From: Clostridia bacterium
Lineage (GTDB): Bacteria > Bacillota > Clostridia > Peptostreptococcales > Anaerovoracaceae
Length of the DNA: 9,871 nucleotides
NCBI GenBank assembly: GCA_902363595.1
Contig: CABJAP010000033.1
Location: 1 to 9,871 of the forward strand
Direction of reading: 5' to 3'
Shown piece after piece: positions 1 through 5,517 of this stretch. The position numbers were made by a program, and so were the translations under genes. How positions within the stretch are numbered: position 1 is the first letter of the stretch; each line of letters starts with the position of its first letter. The notes beneath the pieces were generated by a model. That model did no database searches. It saw nothing but the letters and a program-made list of their open reading frames with translations, and was not told where the DNA came from.

Positions 1-1080
1 ATTGAAGATATTCGCGATTGAGGTCGCAATTTCATCGATAACCCGGATCGTCCCGCTACTCTGAAAAACTTCGCCTTTTGTATCTGTGAGCGTCAGCAAG
101 CTGTTGATATCCTTTAAGACACGCACATCGGACCCGACACGATGAAACGCAAATTCTCCGGCCAGGATCGCCTTTTCGAGTTGAATCTGCGTGTAATTCA
201 CGTCAACCTCAAAAGCGCCATCATAGAGCTTGTTTGTCAACGATTCTTCAACCCCGCAGCCTGCTGCAGCGCCGGCCGTCCAGTAAACCAATGCCGACTC
301 TGGCACTCCAGTGTCCAGGACTTTGTTTTTGACATTGATCACGCCCTCATAGTCCGCAGCATGGTTATAAACAACCACCTGAAATTTTGATCCGACCTCT
401 TCCCGCATCCGTTTGCCGAAGTTGCAGTAAAGCGTCTTGATCGTGTTATCCGTCGCCGCACACCCGATCACATTGAACGCATAGCCCTCGATCTGATCCA
501 GGAACGCCTGATGGGAATCGCCGTCCACCGTCCCGTTCGTGCCGCCGGTCATCGCCGTCGCCGCAGTTACATTCAGCGTCGCATTGGCTTTCCAAGTTAC
601 AAAATCATTGCGTTTCAGTTCCGCGGCCGTCTTAACGGTCTGCTCATCGACCTTTGTACTGCCTAAAAATGTTTGCACATCAAACGCCGTGGAGTCGTCT
701 ATGTTCGTTTGAATGACGATTTTAATATCATTGCCCCGGGTGCCGCTATAAAGCGCTGTTGCGAAGTCATTCTGTGCTTTCGCGCCGCCACCGTTAAGCC
801 GGTACAGCTGCAGCGTCGTCGCATTCAAAAGCATTTCCCGGATATAGGTCAGCTTGTCGTGGTCCTTCCCATATCCGAAGATGCTCTGTGCGTCCAATCT
901 CAGCTTTTCCGCATCGACCTCAAAGACTTCTCCGTCCGGTCCCCAGTCCAGCTCTACACCCATCGCAACCACGCCCCGGTCTGATAAACCGGACCCGGTA
1001 TTGACCGCGGAAATGAAGACCATATAGGAACCTGGAAGAATTTTATTTTGTGATGTAAAATACCCACCGCCTAAAGCCAT
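1..1080 (-). CDS. Phage tail sheath protein, C-terminus cut by window edge
   Basis: This is the contractile tail sheath subunit of the XkdK (PBSX) type, which forms the outer tube that shortens during injection. The frame is open for 360 codons from ATG at 1080 to the window edge, so only the C-terminal part is missing, perhaps 70-100 residues by comparison with the family. The start reads MALGGGYFTSQNKILPGSYM, a typical opening for Firmicutes sheaths. Later stretches also fit the family, for example LRLDAQSIFGYG near residue 70, VVVYNHAADYEGVINV in the middle and IRVIDEIATSIANIF at the end. The ATG directly follows the TAG of the small gene upstream, with AGGTG six to seven bases before it, so translation is probably coupled. 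It shows that the particle is a myovirus-type phage or a tailocin-like relative. The terminase and capsid genes argue for a full phage. Confidence 0.93.
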   Translation of the reverse strand, partial: MALGGGYFTSQNKILPGSYMVFISAVNTGSGLSDRGVVAMGVELDWGPDGEVFEVDAEKLRLDAQSIFGYGKDHDKLTYIREMLLNATTLQLYRLNGGGAKAQNDFATALYSGTRGNDIKIVIQTNIDDSTAFDVQTFLGSTKVDEQTVKTAAELKRNDFVTWKANATLNVTAATAMTGGTNGTVDGDSHQAFLDQIEGYAFNVIGCAATDNTIKTLYCNFGKRMREEVGSKFQVVVYNHAADYEGVINVKNKVLDTGVPESALVYWTAGAAAGCGVEESLTNKLYDGAFEVDVNYTQIQLEKAILAGEFAFHRVGSDVRVLKDINSLLTLTDTKGEVFQSSGTIRVIDEIATSIANIFN

Positions 1081-1263
1081 CTATTTCACCTTACCTTTCC
1101 TGAATTTCTCAATTTCAGCGTCAATCTGATCGAGCGTGTATGCCCGGTCATCGCTTAGGAGTGCCCCAAGCAGATCGCGCCGATTGCTATATTTTTCTGC
1201 AGCAAGAATCTGTGCTTTTGTGTAAGCCGGCGCAGACTTTGCTGTTTCCTTTTTCTCTGCCAT
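1081..1263 (-). CDS. Small conserved-type protein preceding the tail sheath (60 aa)
   Basis: A 60-residue, highly charged protein. Residues 1-13 are a Lys/Ala/Ser-rich lead. Residues 16-60 (from KAQILAAEKY to the end) look like a compact helical unit ending in EKFRKGKVK. Small proteins of this look, with the pattern S/Y-NRRDLL-ALL-DD--YT, sit just before the sheath gene in many clostridial prophages; this is from memory of the family. I know of no established function; a tail assembly helper is a guess from position. The ATG at 1263 has AAAGGA upstream and lies four bases after the tail-terminator stop. The TAG at 1083-1081 touches the sheath ATG. Confidence 0.8.
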   Translation of the reverse strand: MAEKKETAKSAPAYTKAQILAAEKYSNRRDLLGALLSDDRAYTLDQIDAEIEKFRKGKVK

Positions 1264-1267
1264 ATCG

Positions 1268-1690
1268 TTATCCTTTCAAATTTATCTGTTGCGTTAACGT
1301 CTCCATCGGATCGACGATCTCGGCCTTATCCATAAACGTGTTATAGCTGACCTGGAAGTGCAGCACGCCATCGACGTATTCACCCTCCATGTTGCTGCCG
1401 AAGATCAATCGGCCGTCAGCCATTACGGATTCCAAGGCTAAATACAGCCGCTCCTGTACCGCCATGCTTTCATTTCGAAAATCAGGGCCCTTCGGGAAAT
1501 ACTGGACCATGAAGAGATTTTCACGATAATACCGATATCCCCTGAACAATTCACTTTTTGGACTGACGCAAGTAATCAAAAAGCAAGGCTCCGTTAAGCC
1601 CTGCTCGATATCTTCCGTATAGATTTCATACGCATCGCCAAACTCCTTATCCAGGGCCGCAGCGATTCCGTCCATTAGTTTATTAATCAT
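1268..1690 (-). CDS. Phage tail terminator-like protein (140 aa)
   Basis: It is probably the protein that caps the tail tube and sheath at the head end, of the family often called phage tail terminator / DUF6838, in the YqbJ/XkdJ position of skin/PBSX. The frame stays open up to 1909, but the real start is the ATG at 1690. It overlaps the TGA of the upstream gene as ATGA and has GGGAGG seven bases before it, and the protein then begins MINKLMDGIAAALDKEFGDA, the family's usual opening. Further family-like stretches are QGLTEPCFLITCVSP (about residues 28-42), RENLFMVQYFPKG and DGVLHFQVSYNTF. The 73 extra residues upstream are antisense to nothing useful and simply lie over the preceding gene. 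It sits between the gp10-like gene and the sheath, as expected. Confidence 0.85.
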   Translation of the reverse strand: MINKLMDGIAAALDKEFGDAYEIYTEDIEQGLTEPCFLITCVSPKSELFRGYRYYRENLFMVQYFPKGPDFRNESMAVQERLYLALESVMADGRLIFGSNMEGEYVDGVLHFQVSYNTFMDKAEIVDPMETLTQQINLKG

Positions 1691-2172
1691 TTGAATGCCT
1701 CCCGGAGTTTGCTCTCCAATTTCTTTTGCAGGAAGGTTGGCGCCATCGACTGAATTTCTTGAGCGGAAATCGTCATCATGAAAAGGCCATGCACCCACCC
1801 TTGCTTCAGTCGCTTCCCCAAGGTAGGAACAAATCGACCCGGCTCCTGCCTGTGTCCGAACTCCACATAACTCGCATAATAGGTTGGGTTCACGATTTCG
1901 ATCCGACACAAATTGCCACTACGAATGACCACCAGGTCCTTATTATTTTTAGTCCATGCACGTTTTAAAGTCCCGCCGACCATTCCATTTTCTGAGAACG
2001 CCGTTTTGTATTTCCCGACTGGTGTTCGCTTGATTACTTTCCGCAGAAGTCTGGCGGCAAGCTCCTTGGCGCACTGCTCGATAAAATCCTGCCGCATATT
2101 TGAGTTAAGCGTTTCAATGCGCTTTTGAAATTCTGCGAACTCTTTAAAGTCCACCTTCACATTCTTTCCCAT
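1687..2172 (-). CDS. HK97 gp10-like / XkdI-like head-tail joining protein (161 aa)
   Basis: A minor structural protein of the HK97 gp10 / PBSX XkdI group, which helps complete the head-tail joint. The N-terminus is a charged helix (VDFKEFAEFQKRIETLN). Residues about 45-52 (VIKRTPVGKYK) carry the common KRTPVxTG-like motif, and YYASYVEFGHRQEPGRFVP near residues 98-116 is the family signature. The C-terminus is another helix (LQKKLESKLREAFK). An in-frame GTG lies nine bases further upstream (2181), but the ATG at 2172 is preferred. It has AGGTGG five bases before it and overlaps the previous stop as TGATG, whereas the GTG has no room for a ribosome site. The 3' end overlaps the tail-terminator ATG by four bases. 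Confidence 0.87.
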   Translation of the reverse strand: MGKNVKVDFKEFAEFQKRIETLNSNMRQDFIEQCAKELAARLLRKVIKRTPVGKYKTAFSENGMVGGTLKRAWTKNNKDLVVIRSGNLCRIEIVNPTYYASYVEFGHRQEPGRFVPTLGKRLKQGWVHGLFMMTISAQEIQSMAPTFLQKKLESKLREAFK

Positions 2173-2537
2173 CACGCCCACCTGTCGAAGATTTCCAGCA
2201 TGATTTCCTGATGCACCGAATAAACTGCAGGCGGCCCAGACTGCATATAGGCTGTCGCTATACCCTCATGCAGCACAACAATCTTCGAGCCGGGCTTAAT
2301 CCGCATTGATTTGTCACAAAGCAACTTAATCGACTGTGTGAGCGCGGCAGCCTCCTGCTGATCAGCAGAGGCAACCGTTTTAAAGATGATCTTGCACGGT
2401 TCATTCGTGATAACTTCCACATCCTCAAATCCGGTCGTCTTATTCGCCCTTCCCACCTTCTGATGTTCAATCACGGTCAGGCGGTCCCGCCAAAGTGACT
2501 TGACCGCCCTCTCCGCAAGTTTCATATTTGCTACCAT
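2172..2537 (-). CDS. XkdH/YqbH-like head-tail connector protein (121 aa)
   Basis: A small beta-rich protein in the XkdH/YqbH slot. Members of this slot are treated as head-closure proteins that join the portal ring to the tail. Residues 1-20 form a basic helix. A beta-rich body follows (LTVIEHQKV, EPCKIIFKTV, SKIVVLHEGIATAYM), ending in VYSVHQEIMLEIFDRW. The middle QSIKLLCDKSMRIKPGSKIVV resembles the statement of an OB- or barrel-like closure protein, but I cannot confirm a fold. ATG at 2537 is supported by GGAGG five bases upstream, and it overlaps the previous TAG within ATGGTAG. A second ATG at 2525 has no such site. Assignment rests mainly on gene order plus size. Confidence 0.72.
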   Translation of the reverse strand: MVANMKLAERAVKSLWRDRLTVIEHQKVGRANKTTGFEDVEVITNEPCKIIFKTVASADQQEAAALTQSIKLLCDKSMRIKPGSKIVVLHEGIATAYMQSGPPAVYSVHQEIMLEIFDRWA

Positions 2538-2902
2538 CGCAGCCTCCTAAACGCCAACAAATCCGCATCATGGTCCAGCAAGTGGCCGATCAAGGCCATC
2601 AGCTTATCTGCCGCAGACGCATGGTCCATAAAAGTGATTTTTACGTCGCCTTCGTCGATGGACTTCACTGCCGCATCGACATCAAATTCATTCAGCTCCC
2701 CCAGCTGCTGCATCTGATATAGGTATTCACCGCATATCAGATCGACCGCCGCATGGGTCAGGCCATTTGGCACCTCTGCAAGATTGCAAAAATTCCGGAT
2801 TTTTTCTTCTACCTTCCCACCGACAAAGACTAGCGCTGTTTCGTTAACCGTTACGCCAAAAGTCCCCAGTCGTTCCTTTGCTAGTTTTAGTAGATCAACC
2901 AT
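2531..2902 (-). CDS. Phage head-tail connector / adaptor, YqbG-like (123 aa)
   Basis: Probably the adaptor that docks under the portal ring (gp6/gp15/YqbG-like), the first connector after the capsid gene. The protein looks almost fully helical: LLKLAKERLGTFG, then KVEEKIRNFCNLAEVP, then LTHAAVDLICGEYLYQMQQLG, then an acidic segment ending in DVDAAVKSIDEGDVKITF, and a basic C-terminus. The helical bundle and the late SIDEGDVKITF strand are typical of this adaptor group. The ATG at 2902 lies inside the end of the lysine-rich ORF upstream (overlap 2895-2902) and is preceded by AGGCAGCTGATCAGG, a weaker ribosome site than its neighbours have. That suggests translational coupling. Confidence 0.75.
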   Translation of the reverse strand: MVDLLKLAKERLGTFGVTVNETALVFVGGKVEEKIRNFCNLAEVPNGLTHAAVDLICGEYLYQMQQLGELNEFDVDAAVKSIDEGDVKITFMDHASAADKLMALIGHLLDHDADLLAFRRLRW

Positions 2903-2999
2903 CCTGATCAGCTGCCTTTTTCTTTGCCTCTGTCTTCTTTTTCTTCGGCGCGGGACTCTGTTTTGGGGCCTCCTTTTGCCGATGTCTTCTCAGTAACAT
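2895..2999 (-). CDS. Short lysine-rich ORF between capsid and connector (34 aa)
   Basis: A 34-codon ORF from ATG 2999 to TGA 2895, starting MLLRRHRQKEAPKQ and rich in Lys, Ala and Pro (PAPKKKK, EAKKKAADQDG). It has AGGTGAGGAG directly upstream. That site begins on the last base of the capsid TAG, and the 3' end overlaps the next start by eight bases, so it sits in the operon like a true gene. A small charged protein in this slot is common in related prophages (the YqbF slot of skin holds a longer one). Its role is unknown. It is in the same frame as the capsid gene, 12 bases downstream of its ATG-to-stop register, so capsid readthrough would fuse to it. The competing -1 frame here is described in the findings. 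Confidence 0.6.
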   Translation of the reverse strand: MLLRRHRQKEAPKQSPAPKKKKTEAKKKAADQDG

Positions 3000-3008
3000 A
3001 CTCCTCAC

Positions 3009-3881
3009 CTACTTTTTGAACTTCGCAAGTACGACTTTCGAATCGTTGGACAGCACCGCTGTGTAATGCTCATCCGCGGAAATCACGGTTGTCTTTGCCA
3101 GAATGTCTCGATCATCTTCTAGCATCACATTGCGTTTCATGTAAATGGTCAGCGCTGGAGACTCTTCAGAGAAGCCGTCCGCTGCCGGGTCTTCATTGGG
3201 GTCGCTTCCCGTCACGACAATCGGATTCAGATACGCACCTGCATTCTCTTTGACTTTTTTGGATGGAACCACCTGACAGCCTGCGATTTCTCCAATTGTA
3301 CCGGTCATAATGACATCCATCGGGTACTTATTTCTGTCCTTGAAATTCTCATCCAGACGCAGCTGTGTGATTTGTTTTGGATGCACGAAGATAATTTTCT
3401 TGGTCGGTGTGTCAGATTCGTCCTCAAACAAATCCACCGCATTTACAACGCCTTCATAGCTGATCGTCGCAGCGCTGCCATCATACTGCAATGTTGCTTT
3501 GCCTAACTCTTCGTGGCAATCATTATCGACCTTTGCAGCGATGCTCATCGTCAATTGATTCGTGGCCTCGCCCACCGGATCGCCATACCCGCTTAAAACG
3601 GCTTCGTCCGTCAGCTCTACGGCTTTCCCTGCCTTCTTGACGGTTGCTTCCGTGGTGGATGCGGTCAGCACGGTTGTACCCATAGCAACACCTTCCGCCA
3701 CGTCTTCCGCGTCCCCAATGTACGCATATTTTGGTACTGTGATTGTATTACCCGGCTGTCCTGCCAAGGTGTCATCGATCTTTGCGATCGTGGAGAACTT
3801 GATTTTCTTCGGAAGTTTGGCCGAAATCATCGGCGCCATTACTTCCGGATTGATTAAGTTTGTTAATTTTGTCTGTGCCAT
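3009..3881 (-). CDS. Major capsid protein, N4-gp56 family type (290 aa)
   Basis: The shell-forming subunit with an HK97-type fold, of the group annotated as N4-gp56 family major capsid protein in Firmicutes phages. The opening TKLTNLINPEVMAPMIS and the stretch GNTITVPKYAYIGDAEDVAEG (about residues 44-64) are the clearest marks. AGKAVELTDEAVLSGYGDP (about 84-102) and IIFVHPKQITQLRLDENF also fit. There is no N-terminal pro-peptide-like extension, and no maturation protease gene lies nearby, so the shell is probably built by scaffold alone. The start at 3881 has AAAGGA seven bases upstream and lies 16 bases after the scaffold stop. The end reads KFKK then TAG; the bases there (C AAA AAG TAG) are discussed in the findings. 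Confidence 0.93.
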   Translation of the reverse strand: MAQTKLTNLINPEVMAPMISAKLPKKIKFSTIAKIDDTLAGQPGNTITVPKYAYIGDAEDVAEGVAMGTTVLTASTTEATVKKAGKAVELTDEAVLSGYGDPVGEATNQLTMSIAAKVDNDCHEELGKATLQYDGSAATISYEGVVNAVDLFEDESDTPTKKIIFVHPKQITQLRLDENFKDRNKYPMDVIMTGTIGEIAGCQVVPSKKVKENAGAYLNPIVVTGSDPNEDPAADGFSEESPALTIYMKRNVMLEDDRDILAKTTVISADEHYTAVLSNDSKVVLAKFKK

Positions 3882-3897
3882 TTTTTATTCCTTTCTA

Positions 3898-4533
3898 CTA
3901 CTTTTCCGTGGCTATGCCAATTAAGGCATCGTAGGTTTCCCTATCGTTGTCATATAGAGCTGCCCTTTCTTTGTATCCCATCTTGGTAAACTGTTCCCTG
4001 GTGATTCCTTGCGGCTTTTTATCGCCCGGTTCACCTGGATTTGCCCCCTTGATGGTTGGTTTTGCCTGTTTTTCTTCAAACAGAAACTTCGTATCATCGG
4101 CCTTTATCAGCTTACTAATCTGCTCTTTTAATCCGACGATCGTCCCATCGTCAGCTAGTTTTGCATCCTTTAAATCAAGCAACGCTTTAACAGCAGTCGT
4201 ATTCTTAGCCCTTGCCGTCGTGAGGGCTGCCGATACCGCGGAATCAATTTTCAGCCTCATCACCTCGGCTTCATGGTCTTTCTTCGCCTGTTCGTTTGCC
4301 GCCTGCAGCTTTGTGATCTGTTCTTGCAGTTCCTCGTTACCTTTGGATTGTTTTTTCAGGTCATCCAGCTGCTTATCGCGGTCGAACAACTGCACTTCGA
4401 GGGTCTTTTTTGCCTCGCTTAACGCATTAAAATCAACTCTTGCCACAAAGCCCAGTCCGATCTGTTTTGAAACCTTCTTGTCGATATCTTCTGTATAGGC
4501 ATCACCCAAGATATCTTTTAGCCACTGTAACAT
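3898..4533 (-). CDS. Phage scaffolding protein, GP20-type (211 aa)
   Basis: An internal scaffold that guides capsid assembly and is then lost (phage minor structural protein GP20 family). Residues 1-12 (LQWLKDILGDAY) resemble the family's opening. About residues 38-100 form a long coiled coil rich in Lys, Glu and Gln (LDDLKKQSKGNEELQEQITK and onward). A second helical part (TTARAKNTTAVKALLDLKDAK) follows. The proline/glycine-rich linker NPGEPGDKKPQG comes next, and the C-terminal unit FTKMGYKERAALYDNDRETY closes it, as expected for the capsid-binding end. ATG 4533 has GGAAGG six bases before it. It directly precedes the capsid gene, the standard order. Upstream lie ~100 bases with no clear gene and then a terminator-like hairpin, so how it is transcribed is an open question. 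Confidence 0.9.
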   Translation of the reverse strand: MLQWLKDILGDAYTEDIDKKVSKQIGLGFVARVDFNALSEAKKTLEVQLFDRDKQLDDLKKQSKGNEELQEQITKLQAANEQAKKDHEAEVMRLKIDSAVSAALTTARAKNTTAVKALLDLKDAKLADDGTIVGLKEQISKLIKADDTKFLFEEKQAKPTIKGANPGEPGDKKPQGITREQFTKMGYKERAALYDNDRETYDALIGIATEK

Positions 4534-4613
4534 ATTTTACCTTCCTTTCTCCGCTATCCTTTTTGTCCGGCCAGTCCCGGTATTGCGGCGCTCTGTTTTG
4601 TCCCGGAGCATGG

Positions 4614-4637
4614 GTAATTTTTTGTATAATAAAAGAC
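4614..4637. repeat. Imperfect direct repeat, copy 1 (flanks the membrane protein gene)
   Basis: The 24 bases here and the 21 bases at 4877-4897 align as GTA, six T, then A(T/C)AATAAAAGAC, with one mismatch and three gap positions. Each copy covers the T-tail of a terminator-like hairpin. Together they bracket the small membrane gene and its terminator. Confidence 0.55.
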
Positions 4638-4656
4638 AGTCTATAGTTGGACTGCC
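4621..4656 (-). terminator. Rho-independent terminator after the small membrane protein gene
   Basis: Read on the minus strand, GGCAGTC and GACTGTC pair over seven base pairs (one G:U) around an eight-base loop, followed at once by TTTTATTATAC. The hairpin arms are 4650-4656 and 4635-4641. It starts about five bases after the stop codon of the membrane protein gene, the usual position. No long gene-free stretch is involved: 4534-4620, between this tail and the scaffold gene, shows only GC-rich sequence with a repeated CCGGGAC and no convincing promoter. Confidence 0.72.
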
Positions 4657-4661
4657 CAAGA

Positions 4662-4862
4662 TTAACTCTTGAAATATTCGCATAAAGTTATAATAATAGC
4701 TAAAATAAGAAATAGTCCCGTTGGTATCCAAAATGGAGCAAGTACCCATATCCAGGACCAACTTATTTCTCCAATTAGCTTTAATACAATAAAAATTAAA
4801 CCAAGTAATCCACATATTCCAACACTACGGCTACTTGACCTTTTCTCTTCTGCTGTTTTCAT
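4662..4862 (-). CDS. Small two-helix membrane protein, 'transmembrane Fragile-X-F' type (66 aa)
   Basis: A short membrane protein. A polar head (residues 1-13, KTAEEKRSSSRS) is followed by two hydrophobic helices, about residues 15-33 (GICGLLGLIFIVLKLIG) and 38-60 (WIWVLAPFWIPTGLFLILAI). The core LKLIGEISWSWIWVLAPFWIP closely matches proteins that databases label 'transmembrane Fragile-X-F', a name without a known function. ATG 4862 has AGGAG eight bases upstream. Such a gene is foreign to a capsid operon. It is AT-rich (18 G/C in the 60 bases 4681-4740), has terminator-like hairpins on both sides, and looks like a moron. Superinfection exclusion or a host-fitness role is possible but unproven. 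I see no clear promoter upstream. Confidence 0.75.
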   Translation of the reverse strand: MKTAEEKRSSSRSVGICGLLGLIFIVLKLIGEISWSWIWVLAPFWIPTGLFLILAIIITLCEYFKS

Positions 4863-4876
4863 TTCCTCTTCTCCTC

Positions 4877-4897
4877 GTATTTTTTACAATAAAAGAC
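4877..4897. repeat. Imperfect direct repeat, copy 2
   Basis: Partner of 4614-4637; see that entry. On the minus strand it is the T-rich tail of the hairpin following the 132-residue gene, and it runs up to the ribosome site of the membrane protein gene. Confidence 0.55.
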
Positions 4898-4913
4898 CCC
4901 GGGCCCGAAGGTC
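4882..4913 (-). terminator. Terminator-like hairpin after the 132-residue gene
   Basis: On the minus strand GACCTT and GGGGTC can pair (four Watson-Crick and two G:U pairs) around a seven-base GC-rich loop, followed by TTTTATTG. It begins about 15 bases after the stop of the 132-residue gene. The loop is itself palindromic (GGGCCC), so other folds are possible and strength is uncertain. It would stop or reduce late transcription before the scaffold and capsid genes unless read through. Confidence 0.5.
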
Positions 4914-4927
4914 ACCGGAGTACGTTC

Positions 4928-5326
4928 CTAAAACACCAATAATTTTTTTGTAAGCTCTCCTTGCCCGACCACTTGGAATTTCCAGTCACCGCCTAAGTTT
5001 ATTTCCTCGGGAGCCAGATTATCAAACACAATCTTTTCAAACACGCCATCCGTACGTTGTATATCTGTAGACAGCTCAAACCTTGTCACAGTTTGCAGGA
5101 AGACTGCATCAACCACCCTCGTCGTCTCCGGCTCTTCGCACAAAACGATCGAGACGTGCTGCTTCTTTACATTATACCCTTGGACCCCGATAGAGTTGAC
5201 GCTTTGGGAAAGCTCCATGATCTCAATTTTGGGTTCACATTTAGCAAGGAGGATTCGTCGTCCATTTGTGATGCCAAATAATTCTCCACGCTCGCAGTAA
5301 AGCGTTTTTATTAACCGTTGTATCAT
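4928..5326 (-). CDS. Unrecognised phage protein between MuF and scaffold (132 aa)
   Basis: I do not recognise this family with confidence. The protein has alternating short hydrophobic and charged segments suggesting a mostly beta fold: GELFGITNGRRILLAKCEPK, VNSIGVQGYNVKKQHVSIVL, RFELSTDIQRT and LGGDWKFQVVGQGEL. There is no signal peptide or membrane segment. The ATG at 5326 has AAAGGAG eight bases before it, inside the loop of a perfect nine-base inverted repeat. Base composition is like the core phage genes (34 G/C in the 60 bases 5101-5160), unlike its AT-rich neighbours on both sides. It is therefore probably an old member of the head module, for example a minor head or decoration protein, rather than part of the swapped-in DNA. 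That role is inference from position only. Confidence 0.75.
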   Translation of the reverse strand: MIQRLIKTLYCERGELFGITNGRRILLAKCEPKIEIMELSQSVNSIGVQGYNVKKQHVSIVLCEEPETTRVVDAVFLQTVTRFELSTDIQRTDGVFEKIVFDNLAPEEINLGGDWKFQVVGQGELTKKLLVF

Positions 5327-5363
5327 TTACAATTCTCCTTTCTACTTAATTCTGATTGTAAAT
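5325..5363. promoter_or_regulatory. Perfect 9-base inverted repeat around a ribosome site
   Basis: ATTTACAAT (5325-5333) and ATTGTAAAT (5355-5363) are exact reverse complements separated by 21 bases. In the minus-strand mRNA the loop would carry the AAAGGAG ribosome site of the 132-residue gene, and the stem would run into the first two bases of its ATG. It could be a weak AU-rich hairpin tuning translation, an operator-like site, or chance. Confidence 0.4.
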
Positions 5364-5369
5364 TTGCTT

Positions 5370-5516
5370 CTACAGAGGCATTGCTTCGTCAGATTCTGCT
5401 ATATATTCCTCAAATTCTTTTTTTAGCTCTTCTGGCGCATCCTCTGTTAAATGCCAATTGTCTGGTTCTGGGATGAAATATGGACTATCCCAAAAAGATG
5501 GCATTATCTGTGACAT
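5370..5516 (-). CDS. Small acidic protein, candidate immunity partner of the MuF-metallopeptidase (48 aa)
   Basis: A 48-codon gene from ATG 5516 to TAG 5370. The product starts MSQIMPSFWDSPYFIPEPDN and ends in an acidic helix (APEELKKEFEEYIAESDEA). It contains about 13 Asp/Glu against only a few Lys, and two Trp, so it is strongly acidic and soluble. The ATG lies one base after the stop of the MuF gene, with a strong AAGGAGG about nine bases before it, inside the end of that gene. Its AT-rich DNA (21 G/C in the 60 bases 5401-5460) matches the toxin-like C-terminal part of MuF and not the core genes. Immunity genes of polymorphic toxins usually sit directly downstream like this, but 48 residues is small for one. 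The role is inference. Confidence 0.7.
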   Translation of the reverse strand: MSQIMPSFWDSPYFIPEPDNWHLTEDAPEELKKEFEEYIAESDEAMPL

Positions 5517-5517
5517 A

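Noticed and set aside
1..984. Plus-strand frames at 142-390 and 673-984
   Set aside because: They are shadows of the tail sheath gene, which is open over the whole of 1-1080 on the other strand and matches the sheath family.
1691..1909. 73-codon upstream extension of the tail terminator gene
   Set aside because: The extension lies over the gp10-like gene, while the ATG at 1690 has an ATGA overlap and a strong ribosome site and gives the usual family N-terminus.
4598..4630. Plus-strand TGTATAAT extended -10-like element that could drive an antisense RNA over the membrane gene
   Set aside because: The nearest TTG-type -35 is 21 bases away, too far, and the TATAAT arises from the complement of a terminator T-tail.
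4537..4815. Minus-strand frame of 92 codons overlapping the membrane protein gene, with a 24-codon tail starting at an ATG near 4612
   Set aside because: It is a different frame of the convincing two-helix protein and crosses the terminator hairpin. The internal ATG has no ribosome site before it.
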